Assembly: GCA_902491575.1 (NCBI GenBank)
Contig: CABUID010000001.1
Span: 62,001-126,000, forward strand
Source: an uncultured Bacillota bacterium
Lineage (GTDB): Bacteria; Bacillota_I; Bacilli_A; RFN20; CAG-631
DNA: 64,000 nt
Direction: 5' to 3'
The notes beneath the pieces were generated by a model. That model was not told the DNA's origin and made no database searches. It saw only the letters and a list, made by a program, of their open reading frames with translations. The position numbers were made by a program, and so were the translations under genes. Of the stretch, positions 8,449-17,448 are shown piece by piece; the stretch's first letter is position 1; each line of letters begins with the position of its first letter.

Positions 8449-9295
8449 AAAATTTTATGCATTCCAGTTTACCACTATTTAATGCAGAAAAAATAGAATT
8501 GCAGTAAATTAAAATAGCATTGGTTATTGTTTGTTTTTGCTCTGCAATAATAACATAATCAGATAGCAAATTTATTAATTCATCTTTGTAGTTTTCATCG
8601 TTCAATTCCAAAACTTTTTTATCAACTAGAGGCCTAAAAGGTTCCATTAAATCACAGGACAAATTAAATGGATTAAATTCATTTTTATGATGAATTCCTA
8701 ATTGTGTTAAATATCCTTTAGAAACAATTTGCTTATTGAATTGTGATAAAATTAATGAGTAACCATAGTTTAAATAAACATTGATTCTATCATTATTTCC
8801 TCTAGTAAATTGATTCCCATAAATACGATTGAAATAATATTTTGCGGCATGACCTTCTCGGTTAGTACTATCATTAGGTAAAACTTCGTTAGAAAATTGA
8901 ACTAATATCTCTGCATCTTTTTCTGAAATTTTTTTTAATACATTAGCTTGTTTTTGAATTTTTTCTTTTATTATAATTGCCCAAACTTTGTTTTTAATGC
9001 TTTCGTCCCAATTTATTTGTTCTTTAATTCTTTTATAAGAAATGCTATCACCATAATAAGGTGTTAATTCAAATTGAGGATGATGCTTTTCATCACAAAA
9101 GATGACTTTGATTTTTCTTTTAACAAGTTCAACTAATAAAGCAGAGGTAATAGAAACGGCGGTCGATTCGATAATTAAAGTGTGGATTTCATTAATGTTT
9201 ATTCTTTTAACAATATCTATCGTTTTATATACAAGATAATTTAATGAAAATTCTAGTTTACTATGAGATGAGATAACAATCGTTCGAAATGCCAT
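8441..9295 (-). CDS. cas1: CRISPR-associated integrase Cas1 (type II)
   Basis: A 284-aa protein with the Cas1 catalytic set: Glu147 in NREGHAAKYYF, His202/203 in LGIHHKNEFNPFN, and Asp215/Glu218 in CDLMEPFRP. Cas1 integrates new spacers as a complex with Cas2, assisted by Csn2 and Cas9 in type II-A. The start lies one base after the cas9 stop. The length is normal and no active-site residue is missing, so adaptation should be functional. Confidence 0.97.
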   Translation of the reverse strand: MAFRTIVISSHSKLEFSLNYLVYKTIDIVKRININEIHTLIIESTAVSITSALLVELVKRKIKVIFCDEKHHPQFELTPYYGDSISYKRIKEQINWDESIKNKVWAIIIKEKIQKQANVLKKISEKDAEILVQFSNEVLPNDSTNREGHAAKYYFNRIYGNQFTRGNNDRINVYLNYGYSLILSQFNKQIVSKGYLTQLGIHHKNEFNPFNLSCDLMEPFRPLVDKKVLELNDENYKDELINLLSDYVIIAEQKQTITNAILIYCNSIFSALNSGKLECIKFYE

Positions 9296-9296
9296 T

Positions 9297-12200
9297 TTAT
9301 ATTTTTACCTCATGAGAAAATAATCCAGTTGGAGATTCATAGATTATCGTAATACTTTTATCAGTAATGTTCATTGTAGGTAGAAATTTGAAAGTTTTAG
9401 GCATATTCGTAAATTCTTTTTCAAATTTACATAATTCGTTATTTCTTGATAAGCAATTAATCATAGTATTTAAAGTATTTAATTGTTTTTTTAAGTCAAT
9501 GGATTCGAAAATAGCTCTATCTAAATCACGCATAGCTACAATATAATTACAAGTATTATAAACTTCTTTTTTTGCACTTTGAATAAGTTTATCAAAAATT
9601 TCTAAATTTCTTTTTTTGCTAATAACAAATATTTCTCCTTTACGATTTAAAACAAATTCTTGTGATGGTAAATCAATATTAATTTCATTATATTTATTTT
9701 GTGTTTTTTGTAGATAGGCTAAATCTTGATTATCGATATAATTTTGGAATGCCATTTTATATTTATTAGTAATTTCATTGCTTGTGTAGATTAAATAAAT
9801 TCCTTTTTCATATTTTATTTTTTGGTTTAAATAAATTTTTCTTAATATTTTAATATTTTTTGCATTTTCCTTTTTAATAAGATATTTTACTAATTCATTT
9901 AAATCATTTCCATACTTTTTGTCCAATAACAAAGGAACTCTAAGAATATACTTTTCAATTTTATTTTTATTTTCATATTGAACAGCTAGTAAATATGCTT
10001 GCGCTAAATCTTTATATCCTCCATATTTATATGGATTATTCATAGGATTATCGTTTTTTGTATGAATAGGAATTAATGTTTTCTCATCATGTGGCCAAAT
10101 GGTTTCCTTATAAAAAGCTCCATTATTATAATCACATTTAAATGTTACTATTATATCATGACGTAAACAATTGGATTTGATTTTATCCATTAAAGAAATA
10201 TTTTGTGAATCTTTTTTGTCTAGTTCATATTCTAAAATTTTTTCCATATTAAATGTTTTTGTTTGACCTTCAATTACTTTTTCATCGTAAATTTTTTTTA
10301 TATTATAAAAAGATTTAGACAAAGTATTTCCGCAAAATACATTTAAGTATGCATCAATAGCATGATGTGTATCGTTGACATTTCTATTTTTAATGATTTG
10401 TAAATAATTGCGTATAAAACTTGGATAATGTGCTTTTGAAAATATAATTTCTGACTGAGGGTACTTTAATTTTAAGATATCTCTCAGAGCAATATTTGTG
10501 TAATTGATTATATTAATTTGACGATTAACAAATCTTTCAATTTCTTCCAAAGAAATTTTACTGGTTCTCATTAAATTAGCATATTTATTATCACTAATGG
10601 CCTTCATCTTCAATAAATATTTCCAAAGTTTCTTAGTTTTTTCATTTTGTAACTGTATTGGAAGTGGATAACTATCTCCTTTTACTTTTTGATTAATATT
10701 TTTGCTTACCAGTACCAAGTTATCAAGTGAATCATCTTTGATTAAAGATTGAGGGATAATATGATCTATGTCGTAGTTATCATGTTTTAGAAGATCGTCT
10801 AATGAAATTTTTTCACCAGTATACATATCTAAGCCCATTTGTTTAAAGTATAAATAGATATGCTTACTTTTTAATTTTGTTTTTTCTAATAATTTGAATT
10901 CTTCTTGTAAAGTTTCAACATTAAAAGAAGTAATAAGTGTGTTTTGTACTTCCTTTGAAAGTTGTTGAATGAAATTGTAAATTTCTTTTTCTCTTGAATC
11001 AGTTTCTTTTTTCTTTTTCTCTTCATCATCTTTTCGTGTAACTTCAATAAATATTTTATTTATGTTTTGAGAAGAAGCTTTGGAAATATCATTTAAAACT
11101 AAAAGCGCTTGATGTATACTTCTTTGGGAAATGGAAGGAACATTTTGTAAAATTTCATCAATCATTTCATCAGAACTTATATCTCCTTTAACACTTGCAT
11201 TATAATCTTCAATAAGTTTGTTAAAATGATAAATTGGATGGTAAAGTAACATTTGAAAATTGCAGTTTTTTTCTTTCATAGCTTGTAAAATAGAAAGAGC
11301 AATACCTGTATCGTAATCTATATAATAAATTTCATTTAATAGTTTATAAGATAATGGAGCCCACTTATTAGTTGGAAGAGTTAATAAACATTTTATTTGC
11401 TCTTTTGTTAATTCTGAATGTTCTTTTTCAAGGATCTTTTTTAGTCCATTTTTGTCATCAGCATAGACGGTTGCTAAATAAATATAATATTCTATTTGTT
11501 TTGGATTTTGATTTAAGTTAAAGAATTTTGATAAATGCGTATGAGAACGCGCTTCAAAAAGACTATCTTCCTTAATATTCGATAAAAGGATATTATGAAT
11601 ACTAGTATTGCTTTTACTGGCTAAAAAACTTCTAATTTGTGTTAATGTTGTTTTATCTTTTCCATTTGAAATAATATATTGGTAAACTTCTTCTTTTTCT
11701 GAAAAAGATAAATAGTCTCCATTAACCATCATTACATTTAGTTTTTCTAAAATAAGAAATGTTTCAAAAGTTAAGGATGACTTAGGTAATACTTTTTCGC
11801 CATATAAATATGAACAATTATTGGTTAGTTTATTCATGAATTTTTCTCTTGTTTTGTTTTCATCAATTAATTCATGAATATTCCAAGGAGTTGCTTTTTC
11901 ATTACGAATTCTAACAATATTTGAAAAAGGACTATTACTATTTAATGGACCATAGGTATAAGGTATTTTATATTGAAATAATAAAATAAGTTTTTCTTTA
12001 ATTTCTTTTAAAAATGGATGATAAATAGAAGCATTTTCTATTATTATTTTTAACTCGTTAAGATGAAGTTGGTGTGGTATACGACTTGTGGAAACATGGG
12101 CTATAATTTTTAGTAGTTCATTTTCTTTTGCTTGTTTTAACAAGTAGTCATAATCTTTTTTATCTTGATCATGAATATACTGACTATTTTCCTCTAATAT

Positions 12201-13364
12201 TTTGCAAATTAATTTATTAAAATCTTCTAATTTGATTCTTTTCTTTATAGAAGTGCCAACATTCACTAATTCAGCATAATTGTTGTCAAAGTCTTTTTTG
12301 AATAGATTATCATAAAGTCTTGATTTTCTTTCATGATTATTTTTGTCAATATTTAATATTATTTTTTTTAGTTTTTTTAAATCTTCTTTATGCTTTTCAT
12401 ATACTTTGACCATTGCATAAGATAAGTAATCATTATTTTTAAGTAATTCATTTAAAGATATAAAATCAAATATTCTTTTAGCTATATCGACAAGATAAAA
12501 GTCATCTTGTAACTCTAATTTTATTTTGTCAATGGAATCTTCATAATTTGAATCAAAGCAAATAGAACTTTCATAACTTTTATCTAGTTTTGAAAGTTTG
12601 TAGGAACTTCCTGTTACAATAACTGAAAACATTTGTATTCGTGCTTGAATCTTCTCATCATCATGGGCATCAAATAATTCTTTAATACTTTTTTGTTTTG
12701 AAATTTTATTTTTGTTATTATCAAGTAAAATGTTTTTTAAATCATTGGTTTTTTCTGAAGAAATAAAATCTGTTTCGTTATTGACAAATGAAAAAGAATC
12801 GCATTTTTCTTTTAAATATTCATTTAAATCAATAATGAGTTTTTCGTCTAATTGTTGATAAGATAAATCACCATCAAATAAAAAATGGCCTCGATATTTT
12901 ATAATATGATGAATTGCTAAATAAATATATTTTAAATTACTAAGAGCATTATCCTCTCCATTAATTAATGCCTTTCTTAAATGCCAAATGGTTGGATAAG
13001 TTTTATAGAATTTGATTTCGTCTTGTTTATCTTTAAAAATAAGATTTTTTCCAATGCCTTTATTTACTTTATCTTCAGCTAAATAAGAAGCATTATCTAA
13101 ACGTATAAAAAATGTAGAGTCTATTTTTTTTATTTCTTCGATAAATAAATTTTGTAATAGCGTTAAACGATATTTTCTTCGATTCATCCTTCTTCTTTTC
13201 TCACGAATATTTCGTGTTTCTTTTTTAGATTTAGCTTCTTGAAAGATTCTTGAACCCCATGCCGTTTTCCCTTTTAAACGCTTTAGGTTATATTCTTCGT
13301 CAGTTACAGTCCAACCAACTGAATTAGTACCTATATCGAGCCCTACAAATAGTTTTTCACTCAT
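9297..13364 (-). CDS. cas9: CRISPR-associated endonuclease Cas9 (type II-A)
   Basis: A 1355-aa effector with all nuclease parts. RuvC-I is LDIGTNSVGW with Asp10; the Arg-rich bridge helix is near residues 55-75; RuvC-II is IFIEVTRK with Glu774; the HNH domain reads DYDIDHIIPQS with catalytic His868; RuvC-III is HHAIDAYLN with His1001 and Asp1004. A large recognition lobe lies between the bridge helix and RuvC-II, and the PAM-interacting region forms the C-terminus. The size fits II-A enzymes, and csn2 confirms the subtype. A strong GGGGGAA ribosome site precedes the ATG. It is guided by crRNA from the array paired to the tracrRNA encoded just upstream. Confidence 0.98.
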   Translation of the reverse strand: MSEKLFVGLDIGTNSVGWTVTDEEYNLKRLKGKTAWGSRIFQEAKSKKETRNIREKRRRMNRRKYRLTLLQNLFIEEIKKIDSTFFIRLDNASYLAEDKVNKGIGKNLIFKDKQDEIKFYKTYPTIWHLRKALINGEDNALSNLKYIYLAIHHIIKYRGHFLFDGDLSYQQLDEKLIIDLNEYLKEKCDSFSFVNNETDFISSEKTNDLKNILLDNNKNKISKQKSIKELFDAHDDEKIQARIQMFSVIVTGSSYKLSKLDKSYESSICFDSNYEDSIDKIKLELQDDFYLVDIAKRIFDFISLNELLKNNDYLSYAMVKVYEKHKEDLKKLKKIILNIDKNNHERKSRLYDNLFKKDFDNNYAELVNVGTSIKKRIKLEDFNKLICKILEENSQYIHDQDKKDYDYLLKQAKENELLKIIAHVSTSRIPHQLHLNELKIIIENASIYHPFLKEIKEKLILLFQYKIPYTYGPLNSNSPFSNIVRIRNEKATPWNIHELIDENKTREKFMNKLTNNCSYLYGEKVLPKSSLTFETFLILEKLNVMMVNGDYLSFSEKEEVYQYIISNGKDKTTLTQIRSFLASKSNTSIHNILLSNIKEDSLFEARSHTHLSKFFNLNQNPKQIEYYIYLATVYADDKNGLKKILEKEHSELTKEQIKCLLTLPTNKWAPLSYKLLNEIYYIDYDTGIALSILQAMKEKNCNFQMLLYHPIYHFNKLIEDYNASVKGDISSDEMIDEILQNVPSISQRSIHQALLVLNDISKASSQNINKIFIEVTRKDDEEKKKKETDSREKEIYNFIQQLSKEVQNTLITSFNVETLQEEFKLLEKTKLKSKHIYLYFKQMGLDMYTGEKISLDDLLKHDNYDIDHIIPQSLIKDDSLDNLVLVSKNINQKVKGDSYPLPIQLQNEKTKKLWKYLLKMKAISDNKYANLMRTSKISLEEIERFVNRQINIINYTNIALRDILKLKYPQSEIIFSKAHYPSFIRNYLQIIKNRNVNDTHHAIDAYLNVFCGNTLSKSFYNIKKIYDEKVIEGQTKTFNMEKILEYELDKKDSQNISLMDKIKSNCLRHDIIVTFKCDYNNGAFYKETIWPHDEKTLIPIHTKNDNPMNNPYKYGGYKDLAQAYLLAVQYENKNKIEKYILRVPLLLDKKYGNDLNELVKYLIKKENAKNIKILRKIYLNQKIKYEKGIYLIYTSNEITNKYKMAFQNYIDNQDLAYLQKTQNKYNEINIDLPSQEFVLNRKGEIFVISKKRNLEIFDKLIQSAKKEVYNTCNYIVAMRDLDRAIFESIDLKKQLNTLNTMINCLSRNNELCKFEKEFTNMPKTFKFLPTMNITDKSITIIYESPTGLFSHEVKI

Positions 13365-13426
13365 AATAATTCCCCCATTATCTTACAACTTGTTTTTATA
13401 AAAAAAGTATAACATAGTTCATAATT

Positions 13427-13515
13427 AAAAAAAATCCCCAATTTGAGGATTTATGAGGCTACTGCCACTATAAGGATAGCAAATGCTTTATTTGGACTTT
13501 GTAGTGCTATCTAAC
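13427..13515 (-). ncRNA. tracrRNA
   Basis: On the - strand, ATAGTTA-GATAGCACTAC pairs with the crRNA repeat segment GTAGTGCTATC-(TT)-TAACTAT, leaving a 2-nt bulge. Downstream UCCAAAU pairs with the 5' GUUUGGG of the repeat across an A/AAAG bulge, which is the normal II-A duplex shape. Then come a nexus-like hairpin (AGC-AUUU-GCU), a GGC-AGUA-GCC hairpin and a terminator hairpin (AATCCTC / GGGGATT) ending in eight T. The RNA would be about 90 nt. It lies between the lipoprotein gene and cas9, in the same direction. Confidence 0.92.
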
Positions 13516-13519
13516 TATA

Positions 13520-13548
13520 AATATATATTCTATATTGTATTTTGTCAA
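13520..13548 (-). promoter_or_regulatory. Promoter of tracrRNA
   Basis: A perfect -35 TTGACA (13548-13543), a 17-bp spacer and TATATT (13525-13520). The start would fall at about 13513-13515, at the first anti-repeat bases. Confidence 0.88.
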
Positions 13549-13691
13549 CTAAATTTCATCATTTACTTTAAAAGTATTTGTTCTTTGAAAATATACTTTA
13601 AAAGACATTCAGTTATATTTAGAGGTTATTTTAAAGATTAGAGAAAATGAATTAAATAAATGATTATGTCATTCTCTCTATTTTTCTGATT
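13549..13691. other. Gene-free gap with one stem-loop
   Basis: AT-rich. The one structure seen is an imperfect inverted repeat (TAGAGAaAATGA ... TCATTCTCTCTA, ~13639-13680) followed on the + strand by a T-run. It may end transcription of the lipoprotein gene, though the T-run is on the less useful side for that. Confidence 0.4.
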
Positions 13692-15479
13692 TTATGAATA
13701 GAAAAAAGAAAAGTTATTTTCACCAACAATTAAATAATAACTATATTGGTTGTCTTCTTTAATATAGAAGATATTTTCGCTATGAACATAAAGTCTACCT
13801 ATTTCCGTTTCAATGTATCCAATGTCTACGTTTTCAGAAAGTTCATCATATGGATATTCAATAAATTCATATTTTGATAAACCATTAAATTCACCTATTT
13901 TAACATTATCTATAGTAAATGCATCAAATGTATCGTTATAGGTAATAAATGAATGTGCTTTTAGACTTGGATATTCAAAAGGAATATATTCACCTATAAA
14001 TTTATAATGTTTCTGGTTGGCAAATAGGTAACCATTGGAAATATATATATCATATTTTTTATCATTTGTAATTAAAGTATAGAAATTATAACCTCCACCA
14101 CAAACTTGCCAATTATTACTTTTTTCTTCATATACAGGCATTTGTAAGATACGAAATACATTATTTCTATCTTCATAATCTGTACTATATTGAATATTCG
14201 TTAAACTACCTGGTGCTATACCAATATATCCTTGTTCATATCTAACTTCTATAATTTCATCTAATGAAGTCAGTGGAATATTTAAAATCGTACTTACATT
14301 TAAATAATCAATAGACTCAATTTTAAATTCTAATACTACATCATACATAGGCATTTCAAAACTATATTTCCATATGAAATCGTCTCCATTTTTTTCACAT
14401 GTTTGAATTTGATAAAATTCATTATTTACATACATGGCTAAATCAGCATCCATAATTGGATAAGCATAAAATTCAAGTGAAGTTCCTGGAGTATACCAAC
14501 TTTGATTAGTTGATGGTTTATTAATAATGTTGTCGAGTTTATCGATTATTTTCAATTCAAATTGCCCTGTTGGAACAACATCGTTCATTCGAGGGTAATA
14601 ATCATATAATCCATCTACTCTGATAGAATTGGTCGTTTTAGGTAATGAACCATATACTTTTGTTCCTACTGGTAATTCACTATATTTTTTAAAAGAACCA
14701 TCTTTAGATACTACATTCCCTTCATCATTCAATAAAATAAAATTATTATATTTAGCTTCAACTGGTACTAAGTCTATTTCACCACTTCCTGGAATGGCAG
14801 TTACAATAAATTCAGCTATTTCCGCTTCATTAACCTCAATGGATTGAATATGAATTTTTTTTGTATCAACAACACCTGGATAGGTTTCATAAACTACATA
14901 TTCACCAGAATATTTAATGATAAGTTCATCTCCTGCTATTAAATTGTCAATTTTATATTTATCTAAATCAAACCATATTAAGTTTCCGTCTAATAGTGTG
15001 GTTATTTTATCACTTGTATGAATTCCGTAATCATACATTACAAATAAATTTAATGTCAATACTTCTTCTAGAGTGCTACTTAAATAAAAATCTCCAGAAT
15101 TTACAGTTTTAAATGATTCGTATAAATATGTTTCACTAAAATAATAAAGTTTATTTTGGTAAAAATAGAAGTCTATATTGTTTATATCTTTAGAATTAAA
15201 TTCTATCCAAATATGAAAACGATAATCTTCTTTTATTTTTAAAGTGTCATTATAAGATAGGTCACTTAATCTATATTCAATATCTAGTATTTTTTCATAA
15301 TTCACAAGGTCAACGGTAACAGACATCATTGGACCATAATTTACTTTTACCTTATCAATATCACTTATTCTTTGATTCGTAATGTTTTCAAATGAATAAA
15401 TAGTATATTTGGGAATACAGCTCGTAAGTCCTAATAGCATCAAAATGGATAAAACAAATGTTCTTATTTTCTTTAACAT
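13692..15479 (-). CDS. Large lipoprotein of unknown function
   Basis: A 595-aa protein with a lipoprotein signal (hydrophobic 7-17, lipobox LTSC with Cys21), so it is exported and lipid-anchored. The rest is beta-rich with many aromatic and Asn residues and no catalytic motif that I recognise. Around residues 345-380 the YSFEMPMYDVVLEF segment resembles the YxFxMPxxxxxxxx edge of bacterial surface beta-sandwich repeats, and the 61437 lipoprotein has a similar one. The ribosome site is a G-run (GGGGGG). It is probably a surface adhesin or binding protein; the substrate is unknown. It points the same way as cas9, but the tracrRNA unit separates them. Confidence 0.7.
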   Translation of the reverse strand: MLKKIRTFVLSILMLLGLTSCIPKYTIYSFENITNQRISDIDKVKVNYGPMMSVTVDLVNYEKILDIEYRLSDLSYNDTLKIKEDYRFHIWIEFNSKDINNIDFYFYQNKLYYFSETYLYESFKTVNSGDFYLSSTLEEVLTLNLFVMYDYGIHTSDKITTLLDGNLIWFDLDKYKIDNLIAGDELIIKYSGEYVVYETYPGVVDTKKIHIQSIEVNEAEIAEFIVTAIPGSGEIDLVPVEAKYNNFILLNDEGNVVSKDGSFKKYSELPVGTKVYGSLPKTTNSIRVDGLYDYYPRMNDVVPTGQFELKIIDKLDNIINKPSTNQSWYTPGTSLEFYAYPIMDADLAMYVNNEFYQIQTCEKNGDDFIWKYSFEMPMYDVVLEFKIESIDYLNVSTILNIPLTSLDEIIEVRYEQGYIGIAPGSLTNIQYSTDYEDRNNVFRILQMPVYEEKSNNWQVCGGGYNFYTLITNDKKYDIYISNGYLFANQKHYKFIGEYIPFEYPSLKAHSFITYNDTFDAFTIDNVKIGEFNGLSKYEFIEYPYDELSENVDIGYIETEIGRLYVHSENIFYIKEDNQYSYYLIVGENNFSFFYS

Positions 15480-15542
15480 CGTTAGACCCCCCCTTTTTTT
15501 AAATAATACAAATTTTATTCTAATTTTAGTGCATATAATAAA

Positions 15543-15572
15543 AAATAGATAAAGAATGTTCTTTATCTATTT
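15543..15572 (-). terminator. Terminator of the 121-aa gene
   Basis: A 14-bp perfect stem (AAATAGATAAAGAA / TTCTTTATCTATTT) around a TG centre. It overlaps the last codons of the 15567 gene and ends in T/A-rich sequence. Confidence 0.7.
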
Positions 15573-15932
15573 AAACATATAAATAAAGTAAAATGGTCCT
15601 GTAAATTGTTTATAAGCTTTCATATCTTTAATAGGACAAACTTTATTCAAAGATTCAACGAAATGTTTACCAAGTTCCGATTTCCAACATTTTCTTGGAG
15701 AACAAAATACTAAAGAACCATTTTCTAATTCACATTGTAACCATAAATTTCCATTACCAATACCAAATTCAGCTGTTTGAAATTCGCTATAAGCAATGGT
15801 TACTATTATAGAAGAATCTTTTTTGCTTCTACAAATCATTTGTTCGTTTTGTACTTCTACGAGGTACTCAGTCCACATTTTACCGGGTAAATAATTATTT
15901 TCTTGCCCTAAAATTAATGAAAAATTATCCAT
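15567..15932 (-). CDS. Hypothetical 121-aa protein
   Basis: Start chosen at the ATG at 15932. An in-frame TTG five codons upstream contains the GGAGGA ribosome site itself, so it cannot be the start. The product (MDNFSLILGQ...) has no signal peptide or membrane segment and no motif that I recognise. Four Cys and a KCWKSELGKHFVESLN amphipathic stretch are visible. An extended -10 promoter lies just upstream and a hairpin terminator follows, so this is a self-contained transcription unit. Function unknown. Confidence 0.65.
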   Translation of the reverse strand: MDNFSLILGQENNYLPGKMWTEYLVEVQNEQMICRSKKDSSIIVTIAYSEFQTAEFGIGNGNLWLQCELENGSLVFCSPRKCWKSELGKHFVESLNKVCPIKDMKAYKQFTGPFYFIYMFK

Positions 15933-15963
15933 TTTAATCTCCTCCAATATAACTCTTTTTATT

Positions 15964-15972
15964 ATTATATCA
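15964..15972 (-). promoter_or_regulatory. Extended -10 promoter of the 121-aa gene
   Basis: On the - strand TGATATAAT (TGn plus a perfect TATAAT) lies ~30 bases before the ATG. No good -35 is visible. Confidence 0.6.
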
Positions 15973-16319
15973 TCATTAATTCATAAATACCAAATAGTTT
16001 ATTTGATACTTTGTATTTAAAGTTTTCTTTGTTGACATATGCACTGACTAATATCAGTTTTTTAATGAAAAAATATCATTTATAATATTTATTTTTGATT
16101 TTTTTATTTTCCTCAAACATAAATCATTTTTTATATTAATGACTATAACTAACTCAATTGTTCTTTATCTTTTTTTTTAGTTTTATGGAATGCATCGGTA
16201 GTTTTGAGCATCGACAAAATTATTCACTAATCCTATCTACCATTTGATTAAATAAATCTTTTGTATAAAATGATAAATCTTCGTTTTAAATACAAAACGC
16301 ATTGCATCTTGTTTAACCT
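15973..16319. other. Gene-free AT-rich stretch
   Basis: I see no open frame of useful length, repeat array or RNA structure here. It separates the 121-aa gene from the IS remnant. Confidence 0.5.
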
Positions 16320-16665
16320 AATATAGGGAATTTTTAAGTTGTAAATGATGTGAGACAAAAAAATTCATTAGATAAGATATAATTGCATCTTTTTCCCTAC
16401 TATAGAGAGAGTTTTATAATGTTTTTGAATATATTAATCATGTTTTACTTTATTTCTTTAATAGTATGAGCAGTAGGATCAGGAGACTTAGGACGTTTAG
16501 AATCATCCACTAGAAATTGTTTTGTTCCATCCTATCTATTGACCCATCTCATTAAAGAGGCTTTTGAAATGTGAAAATATCTTTGATACTGCATCGAGAG
16601 CCACCTTTTTCATTATTTCGTCTAAATTTACTCAGAAAGTCTCACATTTATTGTAACTTAACAAC
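16320..16665 (-). pseudogene. Decayed IS transposase fragment (IS3/IS481-like helix-turn-helix region)
   Basis: Translating the - strand gives HISKASLMRWVNR, a stop, then DGTKQFLVDDSKRPKSP and AHTIKEIK. This is the pattern of the helix-turn-helix and linker of IS3/IS481-type transposases (RWxxRYDGTxxSLxDxSxRPxSxxxxHTxxEI). Further downstream NIIKLSL fits the NISLCELY block after more stops. Frame changes and at least four stops show it is dead. It marks the left part of the accessory island. Confidence 0.55.
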
Positions 16666-16696
16666 AACCTATCATTTCTTCAAAACCTTGAGTGTT

Positions 16697-16725
16697 TTGA
16701 TTTTTATCAGTATCAATGGTATAAT
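16697..16725 (+). promoter_or_regulatory. Promoter of the phosphotransferase-MATE operon
   Basis: TTGATT (16697-16702), a 17-bp spacer and TATAAT (16720-16725), followed by a GGAGGG ribosome site at 16744-16749. Confidence 0.82.
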
Positions 16726-16752
16726 ATAAATTATAAATTATTCGGAGGGATA

Positions 16753-17448
16753 ATGATGGACAACTATGTGCTGCTAAAAGGAGGACGTTCAACAAAAGAT
16801 GTGATGCGAAAAGGCACTATCGTTTATCGTCCACATAAGAAAACAAGCATCTTTGCTAATTCAGTTTTGCAATTTTTCGCACAAAAACACATAAAATATA
16901 CACAACATTTTTTAGGTGTTGATGATAATGAGCGGGATATGTACACTTATATTGATGGTTTTGTTCCCATTGAAATTGGAGAAACGACAATAGAACAACT
17001 ATGCGAATTTATGAAAATTGTTAAAGTATTGCATGATTGTTCACAGGAATTTACTCAAAGCAATCAGGTTATTTGCCACAACGATTTATCTCCCTGCAAT
17101 ACCGTATTTGTGAATAATAAGCCGATAGCTATTATTGATTGGGATAGTGCAGCTATTGGTGAACGGTGGGAAGATTTAACTTATATTTTGTGGCTTTGGA
17201 TAAACATTGGAAGTCATAAACGGCATGAAATTGATATGTTAGGTCAAATGAAAACTGCACTTTCAGTTTATGGTGCTGACAAGCAATCACTTTGTAATTT
17301 TGCTGATAAACTTATTTGGCGGATGGATAAAGTTTTAGCGGAGATGTCTCTAGACAACTATCAATATGAACGTACGAAAGATTGGGTTACTTTTTCGAAA
17401 TTGTGGGTTGAAGAGAACCGAGAAATGATTACAAAGGAGATAGGATAA
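16753..17448 (+). CDS. Aminoglycoside/choline-kinase-like phosphotransferase (APH family)
   Basis: A 231-aa protein with the kinase-fold active site of the APH family: the Brenner motif CHNDLSPCN (His109, Asp111, Asn116) and the metal motif IDWDSA (Asp129). The N-terminal ATP lobe is short (the family is usually 260-300 aa), so a classic aminoglycoside kinase is not assured; small-molecule kinases of this shape also act on choline, homoserine or macrolides. Its stop overlaps the start of the MATE transporter (TAATG), forming an inactivate-and-export pair. Codons are visibly richer in G/C than in neighbouring genes, which suggests transfer. Confidence 0.78.
   Translation: MMDNYVLLKGGRSTKDVMRKGTIVYRPHKKTSIFANSVLQFFAQKHIKYTQHFLGVDDNERDMYTYIDGFVPIEIGETTIEQLCEFMKIVKVLHDCSQEFTQSNQVICHNDLSPCNTVFVNNKPIAIIDWDSAAIGERWEDLTYILWLWINIGSHKRHEIDMLGQMKTALSVYGADKQSLCNFADKLIWRMDKVLAEMSLDNYQYERTKDWVTFSKLWVEENREMITKEIG

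Noticed and set aside
13403..13411. TATACT as -10 for cas9
   Set aside because: A -35 would fall in the T-run of the tracrRNA terminator, and no good hexamer is present. cas9 may have another start or be read from tracrRNA readthrough.
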